The notes under the pieces were generated by a model. The model saw only the letters and a program-made list of their open reading frames with translations, had not been told where the DNA came from and searched no databases. DNA of 64,000 nucleotides from Rhabdornis inornatus (taxonomy: Eukaryota > Chordata > Aves > Passeriformes > Rhabdornithidae): the NCBI GenBank assembly GCA_013397075.1, contig VWZS01009593.1:336318-400317 (forward strand), read 5' to 3'. A program made the position numbers and the translations under genes. Every line of letters starts with the position of its first letter. Position 1 is the first letter of the stretch. Positions 26,711 to 39,866 of the stretch are shown here, piece by piece.

Positions 26711-29700
26711 CACTTTTATCTGTAACTTTTTCTAAGGTTAGAAGGCCCAATATTTTCTGTAAAGAAGGAAAATGGAACTGAATGCTTTATTAAGGAGGGA
26801 AGGATATGAACAGTCTCAGTAATAAAGGAAGTCCAGGTAAGAACTTTTGCATTGCAGATGTGTGAGCTAATATTCAGTCAACAGACACACCAGAGACATG
26901 CACACTTTTCAAGCAGCCAATTTAAAGTGAAATGTTTTCAGAATTATTTTCTTGAAGCTTTTGACCAAAATGGTCTCTCATGTAAGATAATGAAGATTCT
27001 AATACTTCCAGGCAAAATTTCAGGCATGCATAGAGATTAAAATATTGTCTTCTTTTTCTTTAATAAAAAGACTGTGTAATGATGTATATTTATGCAAATT
27101 CATATTTGCATGTATGCAATATATGCAGACATGCTACATACAAACACTTGTAAAAGAGGACTTAGTCTGACAACTCCATCATTTTATACTTCAGGATAGG
27201 CACTGCATTAAAAAAGGGCCTCAAGCAAAGAAGTTTTAAGCATAGATATAAAAAAACCCACTTAGATGTAAAATATGAATAACAACCTAAAGTATAGCAA
27301 GCTCTCAAACACTAGGAACAAAATTCATTTTGAATGAAGATTGTTCAGTTGACACAGTTCTGGCTTCACTGAAAAAGTGTGTCCTGAGTGACAAATGAGA
27401 AAAACAATTCAAGAAGGAAAATTTGCTTCTACAATATGGAAGCATCGGGGTATACAGCCATGTGAAGCATATTTATTTAAAACACTGTCAACCCACAAAT
27501 ACACATCTTTGTTTTGGTTATGCAACAGCATTTTTATGTAACAGAAGTATCCAGCTTGTCCTTTCTATATTTTGTAAATTTTCAAATCAAATATGAACAA
27601 TATTTAATATGCTGAGGACTAAAACACCTCTATTGCATGCAAAGCAGGCACTCGGGTTACATTACTTCAAGTAACTATACAGAACAGTGGAAACAGTCCT
27701 TCCCTTCTCCGGAACTACTTTTACTTTATAAACACTATCACTCAACTAATGGACATGAAGAATAATATAACATTGAAGCCATTATTTCAAGATTGTATAT
27801 ACAACCATACTTAAATTACATATGCAGAAGTATAATACTATGGGAAAACAAGTAATCTGAGAAATAAAGATGAATTAAATTTTCAACTGCTTTCTGAAGT
27901 GGCAGAAAAAATTTTGTTTGGAATACAGGGTAGAACTGATTTTGACTTGTGCAGATCCACTGATTATTTCAGCTCTTCAATATGTGATGATGGCAGATAC
28001 TCACAACAATGCAATTTCTAGTGATAGAAACAAGAGTATTGTATACTTTGGACTTCCAGCATGGGCTGTGTGTGTGCAAATATATTTGCCAAATACGCGA
28101 AGCATGATACTTCCGGTTCATCTTTGGCATATTTCTAATTAATTGTATTTCCTCTAGAAGTACATCCACTGCCTAAATACGTGGAACTTACTGCTCACTA
28201 CTCACATAAAGGTCAGCTACCTTTTTTTTTTTTTGTATTTACATCACATTCACTACATATGTGGTACAACTAATTATCCAGAATTTCCAAATTCTAACAA
28301 TGCAAGAGTTAAATATCCAGGCATCTCCAAGATCACCACTAAAAAAATTTCTAAACCTAGTGATTACCCAAATAAACTTCATTATAACTCAACACAATGT
28401 AGCACTATCTTCTAGAACCTTTCTGCACCTTGAAAATCAGCATTAGAGAACATGAATTTTCATCAGTTTTTGTAATCCAGCATGAACTGCATAGGTTAAC
28501 AATTTCTTAAATATGAAGAGCGGTACAGAAGATGAATGGACNTGTATTCTAACTAAAATATATCTGATTTATACCAACAATTTGTGGTTGAAAGAAAGAA
28601 ACCTGAAATACCAAGAGAAGTAATGACACAACACATCAGACAAATATCAGTTATAGAAGTAAACATTGATAGTGTAATGAAAAACAATTAAGAACTGCAG
28701 GAATGCAAAAAAACCTCATGGATAGGAAAAACAAGTTGTGAGAAGAAAATTGACAGGGAAATATAAAAGGCAATAATTCAATTAAAACATTAACACAACT
28801 CATTTATTTAAATATGTATGACTGATTTTCTTTTTCCCTTTCTTCAAGAAGTTTAAGACATTATTTTCACTTTTTTCTAATAAAAATCTTTACATTAATG
28901 AACCATTCATTATAGAATTCATCCACCAAACAGAACACATCCCTGTGATTTGTTACATGTATTAAATGGGTATTTGCAAAAGTACAATGAAATATCCAAC
29001 AAATGTAATTCAGTGATTAAATGTTTGAGTGCTAGATTACACTGGTTTTATGCTTATTTCTTGAAACTTTTAAAATTTTCTAAGAAGAAAATTTCTTATA
29101 TACAAATCTTCTTATATACAAATAATCTTAGAAATCTTACTGCCAAATACATTTACTTTCTTCAGACTTGCATCTTTGTAGTTCTGTGTTTCACTAATAA
29201 AAACAGAGAAACAAAAAAACCCTGAGGACCTATCCACGTTGATTGCCTACTAGACTTAAAAACGTTTAACAGCTCTTCAAAAAACCTCCCCATCTTTACT
29301 CCACCTTTCTTCTTCCTGCTTCTAAGTAAACCCCCAAAAAAATAGGATATATTAATACATTTTCTAACAAATCTTTTGTATTGAATAATCCCAACTTAAT
29401 GATCTATCATACACTTTTTATCATAACCTTTCAAAAAAAAAAAGATAAATAATTTTCTCTTAACCACCTTTTGTTCTCAAAAGTTTCATTAGCATATGAT
29501 TTAATTTCCTGTAACAAAACTTAAAATCTTCCTGCCTTCTACCCTCATAAATTCTCCTGTAAGACAGGAGGAAAAAGAAATGCTGGTTTAATGAGGAACA
29601 CCCAGTAGCAAGATTTTTTCTCCCTGATTAATTTTTTCCTGGCCATTACTAAGATACTACATAAAGCCAGATATCAAAAAGCATAAGGCAAGTACTCTTA

Positions 29701-30242
29701 TAGAAGAAAGGGGAAAGGACAGAGAAATTATGAAGGCCTACAAAAAAGTAATAAAAAGCACAGAGAAAGATAGAGAATGGAGATATCCGTAGAATTAATA
29801 CAATTTTGTAAAAACATAGTGAAGTAAAATTACCAAAACATATATATTTTCTCAAACTGAAAATATATGGTTCAAAATTTGGAAATGTTTAGTGACATTT
29901 CTATTCTTTAAAAAGAGAAAATTTGAGTCACAAATATTTTTGGAATTCAGATTTCTTTTGAAATTATTTTCCTAAGGAAAACACTGAGACACTTGTGAAC
30001 TGCTAGATGATGACTAGAGTCATCCATTAAACTTCCTGGCACTATTTGAGCCTGAGTCTGCTAAGCAATTTTTTTCCTCCAGCTACTGTATCTCTTTTTC
30101 AGACTATTTATTTTTTCTAAACTTGCTTTGACTTACAAACTGTACTAGAGGTCTTTTTCATTGTTTCCACCTGGTACTCATTTGTTTCTCAGGGGCATTT
30201 AATTGCAATGTACATGTATTTCCATATTAAAATTAATGTTGA

Positions 30243-30375
30243 GAATAGAATAGAATAGAATAGAATAGAATAGAATAGAATAGAATAGAATAGAATAGAA
30301 TAGAAACAGTAGGATAGTTGGAAGGGACCAACAACAATCAATACTCAACTGCCTGACCACTTCAAGGCTGACCAA
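30243..30375 (-). mobile_element. CR1 3' end with expanded (TAGAA)n tail
   Basis: About 12 near-perfect GAATA/TAGAA pentamers (30243-30305) are followed directly by GGATAGTTGGAAGGGACC and CAACTGCCTGACCACTTCAAGG, the reverse complement of a CR1 3' end. The pentamer array therefore sits where the CR1 tail microsatellite should be and probably grew from it. The array is long and clean enough to be length-variable between individuals. Confidence 0.8.
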
Positions 30376-33300
30376 AATTTAAATCATATTATTCCGGACA
30401 CTGTACAAATGCTGTTTAACATTTGGCCATATGCCTCTTAACATATCTTTAGATAGTAAAAGTAAGCTATAAAAGCCCTCACAAGAAAATGTTCTAAAAT
30501 ATCTCTCATGATGTATGCATGTACACAAATAAAAATTCGAAAGCCTTAATAAGTAAAGTATGCATTTGCTGTAAACTATTGGACAATTCAATGGACTAAA
30601 AGCATTACTAAACTCTGAATTCACTGTATGAAACAAAACTAGAAGAAAACAAAAAAAAAGGTCAGATTATTCTCTATTTCTTTAGTTATGATGAAGCCAA
30701 CAATTCTTAAATATTTAAACAAGAAAGAAACCACAACCCACCCACTTGGAAATATCATGTTTCCATCATGTTTTTATCATGTTTGTCTTGTTTCCACATC
30801 TGAAAAGTACAGATCATACTAGAAACTGTGATTGTAGTATCAAAAAGAATTTCTACTAAAATCCCAGTGTTTGAAGTTCCTAGGTTTAACTGAATGAAAG
30901 GGGTTAGGGATCTCCTTTTTTTCCTCCCTTCTGAATTGAGGAGATAAAATTTGCTGAATTTAACCACTTGGTTTCATTAGAACTAAAGACCCAAAAGGTG
31001 CTGTTTTTCACTACCAGTTATCATACCTAAATATATTTTTCATTAAGCTGTCGAGGTGCATCTTGAAAGTAAGCTTCTCATCTTTCATCTGTTCCCTCCT
31101 TCTACAAGTTTCATGGTTCCAATAACAGGAACTCTTCTTGCTCATCTCACTAGTAAAAATATTTACATATTATATACTTAGTTGTCCTTACTTAAGTTCT
31201 CTACATACTGACATTCACTTCAAAATTTATGCTTTCATCCTGCCTTACATTTTATTTTGTAAGGTGGGATGATCAGGAAAATGTAACACCATTATAGTAC
31301 CTTTATTTATCTGATTCAGTCTGAATTCTTGTTGATGAAGAAACTATAATCATGTACAATGTTCCTCAAGAGATCTCACTACTGCCTTATAAAATAGTAC
31401 TTGTACTTCCCTACCTTTAAGAAAAGTATTTCACCAAATGCACCTAAGGTTCCTTTTTTTTCAGTTAATAAGCTTAGAGAAGATATTAATCAGTCAGCCT
31501 TTGACACAATTTAAATTATTGTTGAGGTCTGGGTAGTATATATAGTACAGTAATTTGCACCTAGCAGTTGAATTTTGGGTATATATAAACCTCTAGTTTC
31601 CTCTATACATCTTATTCATGCATAAACTTCAAAAAATGTTTACAAAACAAAACTATAATGTTATTGTCTATTCATTCTGAAACACATTATTCACAGAACA
31701 ATCCCATGGAAGGCCAACAGTACCACTCTTTTTCTGCAGTTGTGATATTGCTAATGTATGATAAAGCTGCACTATTCGGGTCTTACTAGCAATATTCTCA
31801 AAAAACTTAGTTAGGTCTACATGTACAATAAATTTTTACAATTTAAAATATTCACACATACATATAGTAAGTTTTAGTAATTATATTCAGTATATTAAAT
31901 TTGTCTTCTCAATTATGAATTAATTTGTATAATTTGGGAGTGTAATTCTTAGATTACAATTTAGAGCACAGCAAAAAATAAAAGCATTTCCAAAGTAAAA
32001 ATTAATTTTTAATAGCTATTAAACAGAGAAATAATTGAAAAATAAATTAATATAAAATTGTTAATACTTAATTAATATATGTCTTATATAATTCCACAGT
32101 TATTTAATATGCAGAGTTTTTAAACTTCTGTGCATAATACATTGTTGAAGAGAGGTTAAAATTCTTCAGTAATAACCTACAGGAAACTCTATAGAAATTC
32201 CTCTGGAACATCCCTCCATGATAAAAATTCCTTCAAGTCAAGAAGAAATTTATAGGTTATTTGTTTAAGGTCGTTTGACATGTTTTAGTGGCTGTTATCA
32301 AATATTGGTGTTTGCTGAGTAAAAATGGTAAATTTGCACTCAGTATAGGAATATCCTTTTAATAGCATCCCTTTAATAGCATGTTCCGTGAGTATCAGAC
32401 GCAGTAAAAAATTTGAAAGTTTTTGTATAATGAATGTTAGCAGAATCAAGACTTTCAATGTTGCATGAAGGAATAAAATGCACACGGAACTAGGTGTGGT
32501 CCTTCTTCTCCACTAAGGTCTATACAAGTCTGATTTCACTTGTACGTGGGTTGCCATACCTTTTGGTACCTGAAGTACTATTTTACTATGTGAAAAATTA
32601 GCACTATAACATTATTTTATCATTATCTTGGTGTCTAAATTATTCTCCTTTTTTTACGATCTAATGTTTAGCGCTTTATTTTAATAAAATAATTTAGAAA
32701 TATGCGCCGTACCTATATCTTGTATTAAAGAATAGGTCAGAGAAGAAAGGAGCATTGAGAAAACATGGAGAGGACACTGCAGTGTAATGATTCCAAAGAG
32801 GAAATGGGAAAAAAACTATATGTGTATCACAATTACTGCCATACTTAACTGCCAAAGCAGCACATTCTTACATCTTTAAATTAGAAGATATTATTACAGA
32901 TCCTCATATGCTCCCTCATAACTGAAAATAAGCCTGCTTTTTTAACTTGACCAAAGACGTTCTGAATTGAGTGCACAGCCATACTAGTACAAACCAAACT
33001 GTTGAATAATTTATATCAGTCAATAACTAGAAAATACTTCAGATCTCCACTGAAATTAATACAAATAAAACATAAACATCTATTTAATGATTTCTATTTT
33101 ATATGCAAACCAAAGACAATGTTTGTTTTTAATTTATTCTATTTAATTGTGTATTTTAAAATTCTGCAGAACTGCAGCTCTCTTTTTCAAAATGTGTTAG
33201 TAAATGAAGCTACAATAACTTATACCAGGTGACTATCTGGTAAGACAACAGATTCCAAATAAAACTGTCTTTACAAAATATCAATCATATAATGAGACTT

Positions 33301-34198
33301 CTACAAATTGTTTGGGCTATTAAAGGTGCTTCTCATCAATATTTTTATGTTTATAAATTTTTCATGTACAATTGATTAACACGAAACATAATAAAAATTC
33401 AAAACGTCAAATAAATGGTATTCAGCAACATTAGCCCGCAAAATTAAGCTGATCATTTTCTGAAATTATGTATGTTTAAAAACATACCATGTGCAGTTTT
33501 TTCTGAATATCTCCTGATTAAATTAAGATATTCCAGCATTACTTTTTGTCAGCTCCATGTTTCAGATATAGACATTTACTTTTTAACACACATCATCTCA
33601 ATATAGAAATATATAAGAACTTTAGCTTTAACACTTTAATATTTCCTAGTATTATAAATGTTGCTTTGATCATTGATTTCATGTTTGATAGAATGAATAT
33701 GTACAGTTGTTTTAAAACCAAAATTTTGCTGAAGGTATAAACAGATGGGAGATGAATACAACTGCATCACCTACTAGTTTAGAACAGCAGCTATTTATAA
33801 AGCATATTTTTAATGCTATGCTTAATTATATCTAATCACATATGCAGAATAGATTAATATCCGATTCTCAATTCTCTAAACTTTCATCAGATGTCTCTTA
33901 AACTAGGTTTTATTGTGTAATATAGTGATGCAAGGTATAAAGTCGCATCAAGAGAAAATTCCTTATATGTTCATTTTGTCTTTATATAAATCAAATAAAT
34001 TTAAATAACCAAGGCAATATTATTACTAATTTCATTTTTTTCATCTCACTGCCCTACTAGAACTCAAATTTAGACAGATTTAATCCCTTTCCCATTTGGT
34101 TCAATTACATTTCCTAAATGGATACCTGAACTTTCATTTTTAATTTATACAAATTTTTTTCATAACTACATGGGCACAAGTAAAATAATATCCAATAC

Positions 34199-34507
34199 CT
34201 CTATGAGTAACAACTGCAAGTTCTTTAGTTCTCTCTATCTGTTCAGCATTTCTTGGTCGTCTTCTTGTGCTTTGGAAATTTGCTTGATGAAGAGAGAGTG
34301 TTTCCTTGTAAGTTGCCGACTCCAGAACTGATTTTCTCATATTCATAGCTTGTACTCGTTGTTCTTCAGCAGATTGTCTACAGGTGGTCACTGCACTGGA
34401 TACAGCAACATCAGCAGATGTGCTAGCAACAGTAATGGCACCAGTAGTGGCTGCAATATGCTCCTCTAACTCACCAGTGGAGGCAGCTTTGATGAAAGTA
34501 GAAGAAC
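34199..34507 (-). CDS. CSMD3: CSMD3 exon B: extra Ala/Ser/Thr-rich linker segment
   Basis: An open frame of 309 bp lies between acceptor GTGTGTCCCACAG (G at 34508) and donor AGAG|GTATTG. It begins and ends in phase 1, exactly matching exon A (CAA G|) and exon C (|TG AAA). The order of segments is STFIKAASTGELEEHI, then AATTGAITVASTSADVAVSS (Ala/Ser/Thr/Val-rich), TTCRQSAEEQRVQ, ANFQSTRRRPRNAEQ and ERTKELAVVTHR. There is one cysteine and no CUB or Sushi signature. From memory, CSMD3 has a spacer of this size between CUB2 and Sushi2 that is missing from some isoforms. Whether the exon is used cannot be told from DNA. The donor is weak, and the polypyrimidine tract at this acceptor is poor. The frame stays open upstream to 34571, so acceptors at TTAG (exon start 34534) or CAAG (exon start 34561) would also keep phase. 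Confidence 0.78.
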
Positions 34508-37500
34508 CTGTGGGACACACAGTAGTACTGGATGCTAACTTTTTCTTTTGAATTGTGTTTTCTTGATCAATCTAAAAAATTAAATTTCCCTCTGTTTAAC
34601 ATAGTAAAGACAACTGACATGAAAAGAGGAAAGTCAATAGGCTTTATTTAAAAACTTGAAGCAATCAGAACATTGTTTAATGCTAGTGAACATTTTATAA
34701 AAATAGTGATAATACATGTTAAATTTTAAATGTCCTCAAAAGTTAAACTTTTCACCAGTCATAATGACAACACATAATTTCCACCCCTGCACATTCAGTC
34801 CTGAAATCAGCATGGCTAGAGCAAAATACACAGCTAGACCATTAATAGGGTCCCCACACTCAGAAAAGTGGAAACCATCCTGTTGAGGAGTGCAATGGCA
34901 GCACTGTATAGCAACCTAAGCAGCAGAAAAAGCTGCCATACTCCAGCTGCTAATGAGGCTGCCAGATATGCTCATTCTTTTCATCAAAGCTTGAGAGGGC
35001 TCTAAAAGCCCATTTAGACTTGACATGAGGCCAAGTATAGATGAATAATAAAAAGTACACATTTAAACAAACTTGTCAGCATTAGTTATCCTTAAGAATG
35101 TAAAAATTCTGTTTTTGCTCTCTGATTTCTGTCATAGACCAGATTATTTTACTAACAGCCCTCACTCACAAAATGTTGGATAAGCTAAAAAATTGTCCAT
35201 GCCCTGCTTGTGAAAATATTGTTAGCACTTTTAAGTTCTCTAGTGTTTAAAACATATAACAAATTTTTCAATATTTTATTAACATTTTCATCTTTCCCCA
35301 CCCCCCATATTTGGTTGCAAATGTTTGGAAGCCAAGTCTCTCACCTGTGAGCATTTAGAACATCTTAACACAGTAGAAACTCCATCTTGACTGGAACGAA
35401 TAAATGACTGGGCAATGAATAACAAAATTCACCATAAAATAAATAGCATAAACAACCTTATGTAGCATGAACTGTACTACCTAACTGTAGTATCTTTAAA
35501 ACATGGCTTTTTTATTCCATCATAATGATTAGGGGCCCTTGAACATTCAAACAATAATATTCAACACTTCTCTTTTTGGTTCTGAGCTGTCCCCTCATAC
35601 TTTGAGACTTGTCTTTTAAATGCAGTGGGTGATGTTAGGATGGAAGGCAACACTAGTTTTCACATTTTTAGAAAACTCTGTCCTCTAGAAAATGGAAATA
35701 TGTCTCCCAGAGAAACAAAGCATTATTTAGCATATTTAAGGCACAAGGTGTATCAGATCTCTTGACAGAATTCTCAAATGTTCTGTATAAAATAATGGAA
35801 GAGGTCCTCATATCAAAAATACTCAGTCTTGCTAATAGAGTCCCTTTTGTTTACTGCAGAAATTTTAGGCTAAAAATGATTTATTTTATCATATTAAAAA
35901 TACTAAGATAAGAGGATATATTAGCTTTATAAAGACAACAAATAAAGCTGATGTGGGTACATGTTATTTTTGCTATGTAACATTTAATGCCTTGGCATGT
36001 GTTGTGTAGTACAGCACTTCAAAATCAGAGTGGTGATTTCCCCCGCAAAACTAAAAACCCTTAGAAGCACCATGTAAGACTCCAGGTTAATATCAGGGAT
36101 CAAACCAAAAACTACTTGCTGTCCTATGATGGCAGTGGCATAACTAAAATAGATCTAGACATGTTTTATTCTTTATTTCATAATAAAAGAAGAAAATTGC
36201 CACAATATGCATAATATCAAAAGTCTAGACTACTTATGATTCAATATACAATAAATTTTGACAGATCGGTGTCAAGTTTAAAACACAGAAAATACAAATG
36301 CATGGCTAAGAGATATTTTGGAACAGAAAAATATTGTTTAAAACAAAGAAAACTTAATGTATGTTACATAACCACTGCTATTAAAACAAAATCTATGTGA
36401 ACATACCTTTATCATGCATGCAAATGTACAAGAATAGGCATTCACCTGCTTCCAATATCAAGGTCAAAGTAAAACTATATTCAAAATCTCCATCAAATGG
36501 CATGATCTATCCTATTTATTTAAATAGGCACAGCACATTAAATGAGAACAACTTAAAAGAAAGTTCATCTCAAAAAAAAGCAAGAAAAATTAAACTTACT
36601 TAAAGCTACAAAGCTTACACACTGAAAAATACTGCTTTGATACAGAGGCAATTTTCAAACAGAACACCTAGGCTGATAGGATTCCACATCCATTTACATT
36701 GAAGAATTCATGCAGAAGATTAGTAAAGTTAAACAATATGGCTTGATTTACATGGAGGATTTTGAGAGAAAATTAGTATTAGGTATAAACAATCTTGTAT
36801 CAGCTACTGCTCAGAATTGATCCATCAATGTTTCCATAAATATTATCCGTAATCTGCAAAAGTATGAATTTTGGTGTCTTTATTTTATGGAAACAGACCT
36901 ATTCGTTGCATGGGCATTTTAACATACTCTCCACTTAAGTCTTCTGCAATCACATCTGACATTTCAGTTTGTCAAAGAGATTATTTTAAAAATTGTATTT
37001 TTCTCTGTGATAAAAAAATACTCCTACATTATTTTACTTTAATATTCAAGTTTAAGAAAAAAAAGAAAAAAGGAAAGAAAAACTTTTAATGATAAATGGC
37101 ACAAAAAAGAAAAAGGAATACTGATCTCTGCTTTTTGGTAAAAGCTTAAACTAAAATTTTGCAGTCAACTGAAGTCAACTCAGAGACAGAGCTTCACTTT
37201 GAATTCACTGAGAAGATGTGAAGCTTGAGGAACTGCCAGGATGAATCATACGAGGAAGCAGTAAGGACATGGGGTTAAGAAAGTATAATTGCTGTTTAGG
37301 GCATGGGTTCACAAAGAAAGAGAATCTGACCAACCCGCACCGAAACAGTCTGAAACCTACTAGATTGGACCAGCATTTGTCTAAGCACGTCTCTGTGGAA
37401 GGAGAACAGATGAAAGTCAGTAAAACTGAGGACTTTTCATGTGTCAAATTAGCCTGCTTACACAAGGAAAGATTCAAAGTGGTATTTACACTTAAAAACT

Positions 37501-38089
37501 TGTAGCTATGTAGAAGTGAAAAAAGATCAAACTGATGCTCTACAGAGAAATTCAGTTCAGAAAACTAGTCTTAAGACACCACTCAAAAGTGTTGCAACTG
37601 TTAAAACTTAGGATAATGCAAACATATGGGAGACCCATAAGCTTTTCTATTTATATAGGAATGGAAGTTGTTCTTGATTCCAGGATCATTTTTAGTAAAG
37701 AAAAGAGGCAAGAGCCTTTGACATTTGCCTGAAACAAAGCTCCAAAAATAGATTATGAATCTGTGCTAGATGCACACACTTTGCATATGCAATATGCTAC
37801 AAGTATACACAGGGTTCCTGTTGTAAACATGGTACCAAAGGAAATTTACCCCAGATAAACTCACAGTGGAAGTTCAATTAATAATTAATCTAATGGACTA
37901 ACTTTTTATGAGTAATTCCTGAGGGAATAATCCAGGGAGAAAATAAATATCTTTGCCCACTCTGAGAAGCATTTGCCAGAAACAAAAATAAGGCAGAAAA
38001 TGGTATCTAACGGAGGGAAAAGCCTGGTTGAAAATAATATTTTTATTTTTCCTTTTAGAGGACTAACTTTGGAAAGCTTTCCTGTAAGT

Positions 38090-38740
38090 TATCCCCTCTT
38101 CTCCAGGTTGAAAAAGCTCAGGTTGCTCAGCCTTCCCTCACAGGATAAGTGCTCTAGCCCCCAACAATCCTGGTGACCCTCCACTGAACTTTCTTCAGTG
38201 ACAAACTCAGCTTCCCTGTCATGAAGCCCAAATCTTGAGGCACTATTCCAGCTACGGACACAAAAGTTTTGAGACAAGGACAAAAATCTTTCCCTTCTAA
38301 TCTACCAACCACATTCTTATTAAGATAACTCAGGATGTTGTTGGCCTTCTTTCTTCCCAGGGCACACTGCTATCATGCTCAGCTTGCTGTCTGCTGCAAC
38401 ACACAGGGTCTGTTCAGGAGAGTTGTTTGCTACCAGACATTCCTGCTGCCAGGGGTTCCTCCAACCCAGCTACAGGACTTTGCACTGACCCTTGTTGAGT
38501 TTCATAGGATTCCTGCTGGCTCATTCCTCCAGCTTGTCTGTGTCCCTATGGCAATCCTGTCCTTGGCTATATTGACTGTGGCTCCTTGACTGCAGTGACT
38601 GACATTTTGGTGTCATCTGCAAATCCAGTGAGGCTGATCTCTGTCATTGATTGAAGCTCGTTGATAAACACGTTGAAGAGAACTTGTACCAGAACAGACA
38701 TTTGTAGTGGTCCATTTGTTACAGGACTCTAGGCAGAAAG
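38090..38740 (-). mobile_element. CR1 LINE fragment, about 650 bp
   Basis: Reverse-complement CR1 segments occur in order: CCCCTCTTCTCCAGGTTG, GCTCAGCCTTCCCTCACAGG, GTGACCCTCCACTGAACTTTC, GGCACTATTCCAGCTACGG, ATGTTGTTGGCCTTCTTTC, CTTTGCACTGACCCTTGTTG, GTGTCATCTGCAAATCCAGTG, TTGATAAACACGTTGAAGAG. This covers a long 3'-untranslated and ORF2-end variant of CR1. The extreme 3' tail is missing at the low-coordinate end. It lies in the same orientation as the host gene. Confidence 0.88.
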
Positions 38741-39729
38741 TCTGTCCCATTTATGACTATTTTCTAAATTTAATCTTTTTAACTTCAGTGGTTGAAGAAC
38801 AGATAAAAACATGCAAATTGTTCATCAGACCAAATTGAATCTAAGGCTACTATCCAACAGCTATTCTAATTCATTAGAATCAGTTTTGCTGATTAATTGC
38901 TAAAATCATGTTGAGTTCAAAATGTGAAAGCAAATCAGAATATTCACTATGTTATTTATTCAGGATGTGTAAAAGTACAGGACTTTATCAGTTCTTGTGA
39001 CACATATGATCCAGCCACAGACTTCCCAAATAAGGCTGAAGGTCCTTAACGCAGATGACCCTAAACGGGACTCAGACTACAGGAGGGTGTTAATGAGGAG
39101 ACTGACAGTGAGGTCAGCCTGGGACTTTTCCTGTGTATCTGATTAGCAACAGACCAGTCTATCATTTTGCAGAGGGTAATTGAGAAAGAAATCTAAACAG
39201 TTTTAAGTGAAAAAAATAAATTCATACCTCATTAAAGAAAAAAAGAGTTACAGTTATAAATAGAACTTTTAAAACGAGTAATAACTATAGTCCATTTTCA
39301 TTCTTCTTTCAGATGTTCAAGGACTTTTAGTCAAGGCTTATTTAGCTTCTTTACTTAAAATCTCCCTATACTTAACTAATTTTGGAGTGACCTATGCATC
39401 CTATTAAGAAGATGCATTTATTTCCTATCTTAATTAACTGTTCCCTTTGATGTTCTCTGTCATTAAATATCTGATGCTTGCAAAAATTTTCCGATAAAAT
39501 TAGAAACATAGTTAGAAGAATATATTCTGGATCTGTTAAAGGAATTTTCAAGTTTGTGTAGATATAGCAGCTTGACTCTTTTAACATATGTCATTCCAGA
39601 CATACTATTTTTAAAAATCACTTTTTTTATTCTTCATAAACTTCTAGTATCTTTACCTGTTCTTAGGATCAAATCGTAATAGAAAATAAAGGAAACAGAT
39701 ACACAAACATAGATTTTAGAACATAAAAT

Positions 39730-39755
39730 CAGTATTAATGGCCAGTATTAATGGC
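39730..39755. repeat. Short tandem duplication (13 bp x 2)
   Basis: The unit CAGTATTAATGGC occurs twice in direct succession. It is a small intronic tandem duplication with no sign of function. Confidence 0.9.
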
Positions 39756-39812
39756 TGCCATAAAATATTCTTCTGACAAAATCTATTTTCAGCTCCCAGC
39801 TATTCAAAAAAG

Positions 39813-39866
39813 AAAACTGTGATTTTAAAGAAATACAGTAAAACTGTGGTTTTAAAGAAATACATG
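39813..39866. repeat. Tandem duplication (27 bp x 2)
   Basis: Two adjacent 27-base copies begin with AAAACTGTG and contain TTTTAAAGAAATACA. They differ at a few positions (GTGATTTT against GTGGTTTT, and the last bases). It lies less than 100 bases from the 13-base duplication at 39730-39755. Confidence 0.88.

Larger units (their letters stand above)
23255..34198 (-). other. CSMD3: Intron between exons B and C
   Basis: This 10.9 kb intron starts with a weak donor GTATTG (34198-34193). It contains a CR1 fragment at 26431-26710 and a CR1 3' end with a pentanucleotide run at 30243-30375. There is a short CA run at 25487-25500, the palindromic ATAGTATACTAT region near 25825-25845, and an ambiguous base at 28542. 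The remainder is AT-rich and gives no recognisable gene or RNA. Confidence 0.8.

Noticed and set aside
34140..34198. C-terminal continuation of the exon B frame (IGYYFTCAHVV...)
   Set aside because: The donor at 34198 restores phase with exon C, so the continuation is read-through into intron. A retained-intron form cannot be excluded.
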